From Frankiales bacterium (GTDB lineage: Bacteria; Actinomycetota; Actinomycetes; Mycobacteriales; SCTD01): 18,889 nt of DNA. The stretch lies in NCBI GenBank assembly GCA_025464695.1, contig JAODNQ010000112.1, forward strand, positions 1 to 18,889, in the 5' to 3' direction. Positions 1 through 6,806 of this stretch are shown here, piece after piece (within the stretch, counting starts at the first letter, position 1; the number at the start of each line of letters is the position of its first letter). Below the pieces are notes generated by a model that worked only from the letters and a program-made list of their open reading frames with translations, made no database searches and was not told the origin of the DNA. The position numbers were made by a program, and so were the translations under genes.

Positions 1-9
1 GACCCACCC

Positions 10-342
10 CTAGACCCCGCCCACGACGTCGGTCGCCACGACGCCGACCGCCCGCAACGACGCCGCGGCCAGGCTGCTGCTGTAGCCCTGCCGGCAGACG
101 ACGACGACGCGGACCCCGGGGACGGCCTCGGGGACCCGCCAGGGGGAGGTCGGGTCCAGGCGCCACTCGAGCACGGTCCGGTCGACGACGAGGGCGCCCG
201 GCAGCTCGCCCTGCTCCTGGCGCTGCTCCGGGGTGCGGGTGTCGACGAGCAGCGCGCCGGCCGCGACGGCGGCGAGGGCCTCCTCGGGCGTCAGGCGCCG
301 GACGCCCGCCCGGGCCGCCGCCAGCACCTCGTCCACGCCCAC
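10..342 (-). CDS. Rhodanese-like domain protein, possibly C-terminally truncated
   Basis: This is a single rhodanese domain of 110 residues. Seen: an N-terminal helix, the [10 protein letters not shown] strand-loop with D34 and R36, a W60-containing middle, and the active-site loop VCRQGYSSS with Cys83 as the presumed persulfide carrier. The family moves sulfane sulfur or acts as a regulatory domain; the substrate cannot be told. I chose the GTG at 342 because AGGA lies 7 bases upstream; GTG 336 is possible. An ATG at 350 is in the wrong frame. The protein ends at DVVGGV with TAG, where family members usually continue with a Trp-containing helix. Reading through the TAG gives G-W-V up to the window edge, so a GAG-to-TAG change may have shortened it. 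It is divergent from murA with a 33-bp gap. Confidence 0.75.
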   Translation of the reverse strand: MGVDEVLAAARAGVRRLTPEEALAAVAAGALLVDTRTPEQRQEQGELPGALVVDRTVLEWRLDPTSPWRVPEAVPGVRVVVVCRQGYSSSLAAASLRAVGVVATDVVGGV

Positions 343-362
343 GCGGCCATCCTGCCCGTCCC

Positions 363-375
363 TAGACTCGGGTCC
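363..375 (+). promoter_or_regulatory. Leaderless-type promoter of murA
   Basis: A TAGACT -10 hexamer (363-368, fits TANNNT) ends exactly 7 bases before the GTG start of murA, so transcription should begin at or next to the start codon. No Shine-Dalgarno sequence is present. No clear -35 box is visible. nucS in this window has the same hexamer-to-GTG spacing. Confidence 0.6.
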
Positions 376-1650
376 GTGGAGCGCTTCGTGGTGGTGGGCG
401 GTGCCCGGCTCGCCGGCGAGGTGCAGGTGACGGGCGCGAAGAACAGCGTGCTCAAGCTGATGGCGGCGTCGCTGCTGGCCGAGGGCACGACGACGCTGAC
501 CCGCGTCCCCGACATCCTCGACGTGACGATCATGAGCGAGGTCCTGCGCCGGCTGGGCTGCACGGTCGTCCGCGGCGAGGGCAGCGTCAGCATCACGGTG
601 CCGGCGGTGCTCGGGCACGAGGCCGACTACGACCTCGTGCGCCGGATGCGCGCGTCCATCGCCGTCCTCGGTCCGCTGGTCGCCCGCTGCGGGGAGGCGA
701 AGGTGGCCCTGCCCGGCGGCGACGCCATCGGCAGCCGCGGCCTGGACTTCCACATCGCCGGGCTGACCAAGCTCGGCGCCACGGTCGAGAGCGAGCACGG
801 GTACCTCATCGCCCGGGCGCCGCAGCTGACCGGGGCCCCCGTGTGGCTGGACTTCCCGAGCGTGGGCGCGACCGAGAACCTGCTCATGGCCGGCGTGCTC
901 GCCCGCGGGACCACCACGGTCGACAACGCCGCGCGTGAGCCCGAGATCGTCGACCTGTGCCGGTTCCTCGTCGAGATGGGCGCGCAGATCGACGGCATCG
1001 GGACCTCGACGCTCGTCGTGGAGGGGGTGGAGCGGCTGTCCCCGGTCGCGGAGCACGCCACGGTCTGCGACCGGATCGTCTCGGGCACCTACGCGGTCGC
1101 GGCCGTCATGACCCGGGGCGACGTCTTCGTCCGGGGCGGCGAGGCCGCGCACCTGGAGATCGCCCTCGACAAGCTCGTGCAGGCCGGCGCCGACGTCGAC
1201 GTCGAGCCCGACGGGTTCCGGGTGCGCATGGACCGGCGGCCGAAGGCGGTCGACGTCGTGACGCTGCCCTACCCGGGCTTCCCGACCGACCTGCAGCCGA
1301 TGGTGCTGGCGCTCAACGCGGTCTCCGAGGGCACGGCGATGATCACGGAGAACGTCTTCGAGGCCCGGTGGATGTTCGTCAACGAGCTGAGCCGGCTCGG
1401 GGCCGAGGTCCGCACCGACGGCCACCACGCCGTGGTCCGGGGGCGGGAGCGGCTGTCCGGCGCCCCGGTCACCGCGCACGACATCCGCGCCGGGGCGGCG
1501 CTCGTGCTGGCCGGGCTCGTCGCCGACGGCACGACGGAGGTGCACGAGGTGCACCACGTCGACCGCGGCTACCAGGACTTCCTGCCGACGCTGGTGTCCC
1601 TGGGGGCCGACGTGCGGCGCGAGCAGGTCCCCGACCTGCCGCCGTACTAG
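376..1650 (+). CDS. murA: UDP-N-acetylglucosamine 1-carboxyvinyltransferase (MurA), fosfomycin-insensitive type
   Basis: MurA transfers enolpyruvate from PEP to UDP-GlcNAc, the first committed cytosolic step of peptidoglycan synthesis. The 424-residue length is normal for the EPSP-synthase fold. Visible landmarks are [10 protein letters not shown] with K22 and N23, the active-site loop PGGDAIGSR (114-122), the catalytic Asp305 in FPTDLQPM, and R397 in [10 protein letters not shown]. The loop residue that is Cys115 in E. coli is Asp116 here, the replacement known from Mycobacterium tuberculosis and other naturally fosfomycin-resistant MurAs. The GTG start at 376 has no ribosome binding site but lies 7 bases after a TAGACT -10 box, so the mRNA is probably leaderless. 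The gene is divergent from the rhodanese gene, and its TAG stop lies in a CTAG shared with the convergent gene. Confidence 0.97.
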   Translation: MERFVVVGGARLAGEVQVTGAKNSVLKLMAASLLAEGTTTLTRVPDILDVTIMSEVLRRLGCTVVRGEGSVSITVPAVLGHEADYDLVRRMRASIAVLGPLVARCGEAKVALPGGDAIGSRGLDFHIAGLTKLGATVESEHGYLIARAPQLTGAPVWLDFPSVGATENLLMAGVLARGTTTVDNAAREPEIVDLCRFLVEMGAQIDGIGTSTLVVEGVERLSPVAEHATVCDRIVSGTYAVAAVMTRGDVFVRGGEAAHLEIALDKLVQAGADVDVEPDGFRVRMDRRPKAVDVVTLPYPGFPTDLQPMVLALNAVSEGTAMITENVFEARWMFVNELSRLGAEVRTDGHHAVVRGRERLSGAPVTAHDIRAGAALVLAGLVADGTTEVHEVHHVDRGYQDFLPTLVSLGADVRREQVPDLPPY

Positions 1651-1976
1651 CTGCTGACGAGGTCCCGGGCGCGCAGCGCGTCGTCGCGGAACACCAGCAC
1701 GGACAGCCCGCCACCCGGGGTGGCCGCGACGGTGCCGCGGATGCCGGCGTCGCGCAGGACCCCGCGCAGCAGCTCGGCGTCCTCCGGCGTGCGGACCGTG
1801 GCGACGGGCACCAGCAGCCCGAAGTCGCCGGAGCTCATCGCCTTCTGGGTGCGACGGGCGACGCGGTCGTCGCGGTGGTCGGTCGAGAAGACCCAGCGGC
1901 ACATCAGCACGATCAGCCCGAGCGCGGCGACGGCCACGACGGGGCCGAACAGGAAGTGGTAGCTGGAGACGATCAC
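1647..1976 (-). CDS. Small membrane protein with DUF2007-like (putative signal-transducing) C-terminal domain
   Basis: This 109-residue protein has one N-terminal membrane helix (about residues 8-28) followed by a basic linker and a small cytosolic alpha/beta domain (about 52-107). That domain carries the pattern [15 protein letters not shown] with a later [14 protein letters not shown], which resembles DUF2007-type putative signal-transducing proteins. Function is unknown. The GTG start at 1976 follows GGAAGG at a good distance. Its TAG stop overlaps the murA stop within the palindrome CTAG, so the two convergent genes overlap by 4 bases and leave no room for a terminator. It is divergent from the STAS gene with about 135 bp between them, where I found no convincing -10/-35 pair. 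Confidence 0.8.
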   Translation of the reverse strand: MIVSSYHFLFGPVVAVAALGLIVLMCRWVFSTDHRDDRVARRTQKAMSSGDFGLLVPVATVRTPEDAELLRGVLRDAGIRGTVAATPGGGLSVLVFRDDALRARDLVSS

Positions 1977-2111
1977 GGGGGGCCTTCCGCTGCTCGATCA
2001 GGTGTCTGCAGTCTGCCTCGCGGCGCGCCTCCCCGCTCCTCGGGGCCGGCTGTGGGACCAACGAGCAACCGATCGGCGCCTCCCCACGTCCGAGACGGTG
2101 TGGAGGCACAC

Positions 2112-2429
2112 GTGTTCGCACTCGAGGTCGTCGTCCCCGGACGGCTGCTGGCGCTCCGCGGCCGGCTCGACGTCGCTGCGGCCGCCGACGCCCGGCTCGT
2201 GCTGGCCGACCAGGTGGACCGGTGGAGCGGCGAGCTGGTGCTCGACCTGTCCGGGCTGGCCGCGGTCGACGCCACCGGCCTCGGGGTCCTCGTCGGTGCC
2301 CACCGCAGGGCAGGGCGCAGCGGGCGCGTGCTGGTCCTGCAGGACCTGCCGCCGAACGTCGCCCGCGTGCTGCTGCTGACCCGCCTCGACCGGGTGCTGC
2401 ACTCCCGGCAGCGCCCGGCCGCCGCGTAG
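2112..2429 (+). CDS. Single-domain STAS protein (anti-anti-sigma-factor-like)
   Basis: This 105-residue protein is a lone STAS domain. Seen: an N-terminal strand pair VVPGRLLALRGRLD, the core LVLDLSGLAAVDATGLGVL, and the later GRVLVLQDLPPNVARVLLLT helix. In SpoIIAA/RsbV proteins the loop reads DSSGLG and its second Ser is phosphorylated by an anti-sigma kinase. Here it is DATGLG (53-58), leaving Thr55 at the phosphoacceptor position. A role as anti-sigma antagonist or scaffold subunit is inferred; no kinase, anti-sigma or sigma gene is nearby. I chose GTG 2112 because GGAGG (2102-2106) sits 5 bases upstream; GTG 2100 is in frame but lacks such a site. The ribosome binding site lies in the loop of a GTGTG/CACAC hairpin. 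A CCGGAG/CTCCGG hairpin follows the stop. Confidence 0.8.
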   Translation: MFALEVVVPGRLLALRGRLDVAAAADARLVLADQVDRWSGELVLDLSGLAAVDATGLGVLVGAHRRAGRSGRVLVLQDLPPNVARVLLLTRLDRVLHSRQRPAAA

Positions 2430-2439
2430 GTCGCTGCAC

Positions 2440-2454
2440 CCGGAGCCACTCCGG
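2440..2454. terminator. Short hairpin after the STAS gene
   Basis: A perfect 6-bp inverted repeat (CCGGAG, loop CCA, CTCCGG) begins 10 bases after the STAS stop codon. It has no T tract, so it may be a weak terminator, a pause site or an mRNA 3'-end stabiliser. Confidence 0.35.
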
Positions 2455-2498
2455 CCCAGGTCCCTCCAGTCCGGCCCGCCCGACGCCGATCCGACGTC

Positions 2499-3332
2499 GT
2501 GGAGCCCTACGCCGTCACGGTGGTCGCAGCCGCGCCGGCGCCTGTCCCGCCGACCCGGCGGCCGCCGCGGCTGCTGCTGCTCGCCCTCGCGGGTGTGGTC
2601 GTCGTGACCGCGGCCGTGGTCGTCCGGGTGCGCCTGCCCGAGCCCCCTCCGGCGCTGGTGACCGCCACGTCCCCGGCCTCCGCCGCCGACGGCTGGGGCC
2701 CGGTCTACCGGGACACCCGGGGCCGGCCGGCCCGCTGGGACCCCTGCGCGCCCGTCCACTACGTGGTGCAGACCGGGTGGGCGCCGCGCGACGGGCGACG
2801 CGACCTCGCGGCCGCCCTCGACCGGATCAGCGCCGCGAGCGGCCTGCGCTTCGTCGACGACGGCGACACCGACGAGCTGCCCCGGGCGAGCCGGCAGGCG
2901 TACCAGCCGCACCGCTACCCGCACCGCTGGGCGCCGCTGCTCGTCGCCTGGGTGCCGCCGTCGTCGACCGACCTGGGGCTCGAGGGGCAGGTGCAGGGGG
3001 TGACGCTGAGCGTGGCGCTGCCCGGGCTGCGGGGCGGCTCGATCGTCACCGCGCAGGTGGCCCTCGACGCCGACGCGCCGCTGCCCGCCGGCTTCGGGCC
3101 GGGCACCACCGACGGCGAGGTCCTGCTGCACGAGCTCGCGCACGCCGTCGGGCTGCGGCACGTCGAGGACCCGACGCAGGTCATGTGGTCGCAGACGACC
3201 AACGCCGTCTCGCAGCTGGGGGCGGGGGACCGGGCGGGGCTGCGCGCGCTGGGCAGCGAGGCGGGCTGCCTGCCCGCGCCGCGTCCTCGGGAGGTGCACA
3301 CAGCGGGCGGCGGGGAAGGCCCAGCGGCGTGA
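2499..3332 (+). CDS. Membrane-anchored matrixin-like zinc metalloprotease
   Basis: This 277-residue protein has a short Pro/Ala-rich cytosolic start, one membrane helix (about 24-43), and an extracytoplasmic peptidase domain. The metzincin signature HELAHAVGLRH (211-221) supplies three zinc-binding His residues (211, 215, 221) and the catalytic Glu212. VMW at 228-230 would be the Met-turn (M229). The RWDPCAPVHYVV stretch (79-90) is typical of actinobacterial matrixin-like proteins. The substrate is unknown; cell-surface or secreted proteins are likely. The GTG start at 2499 has no clear ribosome binding site; an in-frame GTG at 2520 would still keep the membrane helix. The gene ends 13 bp before the ZIP transporter gene, so the two are probably co-transcribed. 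Confidence 0.85.
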   Translation: MEPYAVTVVAAAPAPVPPTRRPPRLLLLALAGVVVVTAAVVVRVRLPEPPPALVTATSPASAADGWGPVYRDTRGRPARWDPCAPVHYVVQTGWAPRDGRRDLAAALDRISAASGLRFVDDGDTDELPRASRQAYQPHRYPHRWAPLLVAWVPPSSTDLGLEGQVQGVTLSVALPGLRGGSIVTAQVALDADAPLPAGFGPGTTDGEVLLHELAHAVGLRHVEDPTQVMWSQTTNAVSQLGAGDRAGLRALGSEAGCLPAPRPREVHTAGGGEGPAA

Positions 3333-3345
3333 CCCCGGTGCCCGC

Positions 3346-4086
3346 GTGAACGACGTGCTGGCGGCCGCCGGCTGGGGGCTCCTGGCGGGGGCCGCACTGC
3401 TGGTCGGCGCCGCGGTGGCCTGGTTCCTGCCCGTGCCGAAGCGGCTCGTCGCCCTCGTCATGGCGTTCGGCGCCGGAGTGCTGGTGTCCGCGCTGGCCTT
3501 CGAGCTGGTCGCGGAGGCGGCCGACAGCGCCGGGCTGGCCGAGGTGGTCGCGGGCTTCGCGGCGGGGGCGCTGGTCTACACAGGCGCGAACGTCGCCCTC
3601 GCGCGGTACGGCGCACGGCACCGCAAGCGGTCGAGCGGGCAGCAGAGCGAGGGCTCGGGCACCGCGCTGGCGGTCGGGGCGCTGCTCGACGGGATCCCGG
3701 AGTCCGCCGTCATCGGGGTGAGCCTGCTGGGGGGCGGCGGCGTCAGCGTCGCGACCGTGGTCGCGATCTTCCTGTCCAACCTGCCCGAGGGGCTCTCCAG
3801 CGCGGCCGGCATGCGGGCGGCCGGCCACGGCGCGCGCTACGTGTTCGGGCTGTGGGCGGGCATCGCCGTCGCGTCGGGGGTCGCCGCTGCCGGTGGCCTG
3901 CTCGCGGGGGACGCGCTCGGCGTCAGCGGTGTGGCCGTGGTGACGGCGTTCGCGGCCGGGGCGATCCTCGCGATGATCAGCGACACGATGCTCCCCGAGG
4001 CGGTCGAGGGCGCGCCGGACGCGACCGGACTGTCCGCCGCCGCCGGGTTCCTGGCCGCCTTCGCCCTGCACCGGTCGGCGGGCTGA
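3346..4086 (+). CDS. ZIP-family divalent metal transporter (GufA-like)
   Basis: This 246-residue integral membrane protein has about seven or eight hydrophobic segments and a charged cytosolic loop around residues 89-105 (RHRKRSSGQQSEG), as ZIP proteins have between TM3 and TM4. The two ZIP metal-site motifs, usually HNxPEG, appear as DGIPES (115-120) and SNLPEG (144-149). The His residues are replaced by Asp and Ser, while Pro and Glu are kept. The family imports Zn, Fe or Mn; the altered ligands leave the substrate open. The GTG start at 3346 lies 13 bp after the zinc protease stop, with no strong ribosome binding site, suggesting coupling. The last 110 bp overlap, antisense, the end of the GNAT gene. 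Confidence 0.85.
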   Translation: MNDVLAAAGWGLLAGAALLVGAAVAWFLPVPKRLVALVMAFGAGVLVSALAFELVAEAADSAGLAEVVAGFAAGALVYTGANVALARYGARHRKRSSGQQSEGSGTALAVGALLDGIPESAVIGVSLLGGGGVSVATVVAIFLSNLPEGLSSAAGMRAAGHGARYVFGLWAGIAVASGVAAAGGLLAGDALGVSGVAVVTAFAAGAILAMISDTMLPEAVEGAPDATGLSAAAGFLAAFALHRSAG

Positions 4087-4630
4087 GCCACAGCGGCAGG
4101 CGCCAGTACTCCTCGCCGGCCACCAGGACGAAGCCGGTGGAGGTGTGGAGGTGCAGCGCCGCCGGGTCGTCGACGGCGACCTCGAGGGCGACGCGACGGG
4201 CGCCCGCTGCCAGCGCCTGCCGGCAGACGCGGCGCAGGACGTCGCGCCCGATGCCCTCCCCGCGCCGCACCGGGTCGACCGCGAAGCCGTGCACGCTCGC
4301 CGTGCCGTCCTCGGCGCGGACCCGCAGCGTCCCCACGACGACGCCCCCCTGCTCGGCCACCCAGGTGCCGGGCCCCGCCCCGTCGGACGCGTGCCCGAGG
4401 CCGGCCTCGACCAGGCGGGCGACGGCGGGGGCGTCCCCGGGCACGGCCGGGCGGAGGGTCGTCCGCGGGTCCTCCGGCCCCTGCGGGGCGACGTCCAGGA
4501 CCAGGGCGTGCTCGGCGCGCAGGACCGTCCGCTCCAGCTCGAGCCGGCCGCCGTCGGCCGCCACGACGCGCCGCTCGAGGTCGTCGAGGGCCCGCAGGTC
4601 GTCGGCCGTCAGGCGGCGGGGTACGGGCAC
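3977..4630 (-). CDS. GNAT-family N-acetyltransferase with an Arg-rich antisense-encoded tail
   Basis: The protein is 217 residues. An N-terminal stretch (1-55) of no clear family precedes a GNAT domain (about 57-182). The acetyl-CoA pyrophosphate loop is VDPVRRGEGIGRD (118-130), fitting R-x-x-G-x-G, followed by a helix and the LEVAVDDPAALHLHTSTGF strand-helix (149-167). It should acetylate an amine with acetyl-CoA in the cytosol; the acceptor is unknown. The recognisable fold ends near YWRLPLWL (175-182). The frame then continues for about 35 Arg/Pro-rich residues because no stop occurs until 3977, placing the tail antisense to the ZIP gene. I chose GTG 4630; the ribosome binding site is weak and the start is the least certain part. 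It is divergent from the mutase operon. Confidence 0.75.
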   Translation of the reverse strand: MPVPRRLTADDLRALDDLERRVVAADGGRLELERTVLRAEHALVLDVAPQGPEDPRTTLRPAVPGDAPAVARLVEAGLGHASDGAGPGTWVAEQGGVVVGTLRVRAEDGTASVHGFAVDPVRRGEGIGRDVLRRVCRQALAAGARRVALEVAVDDPAALHLHTSTGFVLVAGEEYWRLPLWLSPPTGAGRRRPGTRRRRTVRSRPARPRPPRGASCR

Positions 4631-4698
4631 CTCGCCAGCCTGCGGGCGGCAGCAACGGGTTTGACGGACGTCACGTCGGGAGCGTGTTCCGACGCCGT

Positions 4699-4704
4699 TA
4701 CGCT
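4699..4704 (+). promoter_or_regulatory. Candidate -10 box of the mutase operon
   Basis: TACGCT fits TANNNT and ends 5 bases before an in-frame GTG (4710) and 47 bases before the ATG (4752) that has a strong ribosome binding site. Transcription would start close to 4710-4712. A TTGACG at 4661-4666 is too far upstream (32-base spacer) to be its -35. Confidence 0.45.
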
Positions 4705-4751
4705 CCGGGGTGGCGCCGTCCCCCCGGGTGCCCACGAGCACGGAGGACGAC

Positions 4752-6806
4752 ATGACCGAGACGACGCCGTCGATCGGCTCCGAGGTCCCGGGCGCCGAGG
4801 CGCCGGCCCGGCCCGAGGCCGTCCCCGCGAAGCGCGACAAGCCCTGGGTCATGCGCACCTACGCCGGGCACTCGAGCGCCGCCGCCTCGAACGCGCTCTA
4901 CCGGACCAACCTGAGCAAGGGCCAGACCGGCCTGTCGGTGGCCTTCGACCTCCCGACCCAGACCGGCTACGACCCCGACGACGAGCTGGCCCGCGGCGAG
5001 GTCGGCAAGGTCGGCGTCCCGGTCTCGCACATCGGCGACATGCGGCAGCTGTTCGACTCGATCCCGCTCGAGACCATGAACACCTCGATGACCATCAACG
5101 CCTCGGCCATGTGGCTGCTGGCGCTCTACCAGGCGGTCGCGGAGGAGCAGGGCGCCCCGGCGTCGTCGCTGTCGGGCACCACGCAGAACGACATCGTCAA
5201 GGAGTACCTGTCGCGCGGGACCTACGTCTTCCCGCCCGGCCCGTCGCTGCGGCTGATCACCGACATGGTGGCCTACACGGTCACCGAGGTCCCCAAGTGG
5301 AACCCGATCAACATCTGCAGCTACCACCTGCAGGAGGCCGGCGCGACGCCTGTGCAGGAGGTCGCGTACGCGCTGTGCACCGCGATCGCCGTCCTCGACG
5401 CGGTCAAGGCGGCCGGCCAGGTGCCGGAGGAGCGCTTCGGCGAGGTCTGCGCCCGGATCAGCTTCTTCGTGAACGCGGGCGTGCGGTTCGTCGAGGAGAT
5501 GTGCAAGATGCGCGCCTTCACGCAACTGTGGGACGAGCTGCTGCAGGAGCGCTACGGCGTGCAGGACCCCAAGCACCGGCGCTTCCGCTACGGCGTGCAG
5601 GTCAACTCGCTCGGGCTCACCGAGGCGCAGCCCGAGAACAACGTGCAGCGCATCGTGCTCGAGATGCTCGCCGTGACGCTGTCCAAGGACGCCCGCGCCC
5701 TCGCCGTGCAGCTGCCCGCGTGGAACGAGGCGCTCGGCCTGCCCCGGCCCTGGGACCAGCAGTGGTCGCTGCGCCTGCAGCAGGTGCTCGCCTTCGAGAC
5801 CGACCTGCTCGAGCACGACGACCTGTTCACCGGGTCGGTCGTCGTCGAGGGCAAGGTCGCGGCGCTCAAGGAGCAGGTCCGCGCCGAGGTCGACAAGGTG
5901 CAGGCGATGGGCGGGGCCATCGAGGCCGTCGACTACATGAAGACGTCGCTGGTGACCTCGCACGCGGAGCGCCGGCGCCGGATCGAGGCCGGCGAGGACG
6001 TCGTCGTCGGGGTCAACCGGTTCACGACCACCGAGCCCAGCCCGCTGCTGGCCGACCTCGACAGCGCGATCATGACGGTCGAGCCCGAGGTCGAGCAGCG
6101 TGCTGTCGACGCCGTCCGCGCGTGGAAGGCCGACCGGGACGCGGGCGCTGTCGACGACGCCCTCCGCGCCCTGCGCGACGCCGCCAAGACCGACGCGAAC
6201 CTCATGGCCGCGACCGTGCAGTGCGCCCGCGTCGGCGTGACGACGGGGGAGTGGGCCGGCGCGCTGCGCGAGGTGTTCGGCGAGTACCGCGCCCCCACCG
6301 GCGTCTCGGGGGCGACGGCCTCGGGCGAGGCGGGCAGCGACCTCGCGGCCGTGCGCGAGCTGGTCAAGCGGACCGGCGAGGAGATCGGCTCGCGGCTGCG
6401 CTTCCTCGTCGGCAAGCCGGGCCTGGACGGCCACAGCAACGGCGCGGAGCAGATCGCCGTCCGGGCCCGCGACTGCGGCTTCGAGGTCGTCTACCAGGGG
6501 ATCCGGCTGACGTCGGCGCAGATCGTGGCGGCCGCCGTGGAGGAGGACGTCCACGTGGTCGGCCTGTCGATCCTGTCGGGCTCGCACATGGAGGCCGTCC
6601 CAGCCGTGCTCAAGGGTCTGCAGGAGGCGGGCGCGGGCGACGTCCCCGTGGTCGTCGGCGGGATCATCCCGGACGCCGACGCGCGCCGGCTGCGCGAGCA
6701 GGGGGTGGCGGCGGTGTTCACGCCCAAGGACTTCTCGCTGACCGACATCATGCGCGAGGTGGTCGAGGTGATCCGCGCGGCGAACGGGCTCGAACCGCTC
6801 GCGTGA
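4752..6806 (+). CDS. meaA: Coenzyme B12-dependent acyl-CoA mutase, MeaA / ethylmalonyl-CoA mutase type
   Basis: The enzyme carries out a B12 radical carbon-skeleton rearrangement. The MeaA branch converts ethylmalonyl-CoA to methylsuccinyl-CoA in the ethylmalonyl-CoA pathway. It is 684 residues: a catalytic TIM-barrel domain (about 20-520, with WVMRTYAGHSSAAASNALYR and GLSVAFDLPTQTGYD near the start) and a C-terminal B12-binding domain. That domain carries the lower-ligand motif D559-G-H561-S-N-G564, then GLSILSGSH and the VVVGGIIPD strand. Both domains sit on one chain, unlike split isobutyryl-CoA mutases. The MeaA assignment rests on overall likeness to Streptomyces MeaA; methylmalonyl-CoA mutase is the alternative. 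The ATG at 4752 has GGAGGA 4 bases upstream; an in-frame GTG at 4710 would add 14 residues. The stop overlaps the next start (GTGA). No ccr or epimerase gene is in view. Confidence 0.88.
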   Translation: MTETTPSIGSEVPGAEAPARPEAVPAKRDKPWVMRTYAGHSSAAASNALYRTNLSKGQTGLSVAFDLPTQTGYDPDDELARGEVGKVGVPVSHIGDMRQLFDSIPLETMNTSMTINASAMWLLALYQAVAEEQGAPASSLSGTTQNDIVKEYLSRGTYVFPPGPSLRLITDMVAYTVTEVPKWNPINICSYHLQEAGATPVQEVAYALCTAIAVLDAVKAAGQVPEERFGEVCARISFFVNAGVRFVEEMCKMRAFTQLWDELLQERYGVQDPKHRRFRYGVQVNSLGLTEAQPENNVQRIVLEMLAVTLSKDARALAVQLPAWNEALGLPRPWDQQWSLRLQQVLAFETDLLEHDDLFTGSVVVEGKVAALKEQVRAEVDKVQAMGGAIEAVDYMKTSLVTSHAERRRRIEAGEDVVVGVNRFTTTEPSPLLADLDSAIMTVEPEVEQRAVDAVRAWKADRDAGAVDDALRALRDAAKTDANLMAATVQCARVGVTTGEWAGALREVFGEYRAPTGVSGATASGEAGSDLAAVRELVKRTGEEIGSRLRFLVGKPGLDGHSNGAEQIAVRARDCGFEVVYQGIRLTSAQIVAAAVEEDVHVVGLSILSGSHMEAVPAVLKGLQEAGAGDVPVVVGGIIPDADARRLREQGVAAVFTPKDFSLTDIMREVVEVIRAANGLEPLA

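Noticed and set aside
10..2439. A very long minus-strand open frame across murA and the STAS gene
   Set aside because: Only its last 110 codons look like a protein (rhodanese). The rest is Arg/Pro/Gly-rich sequence antisense to murA, a normal effect of very high GC.
4661..4704. TTGACG with TACGCT as a full -35/-10 promoter
   Set aside because: The spacer would be 32 bases, far too long. Only the -10 box is kept as a candidate.
4145..6802. Plus-strand open frame of over 1100 codons reaching through the acetyltransferase and mutase genes
   Set aside because: It is the wrong frame of the mutase. Only the part from 6803 to 7459 has a normal protein composition and a coupled start.
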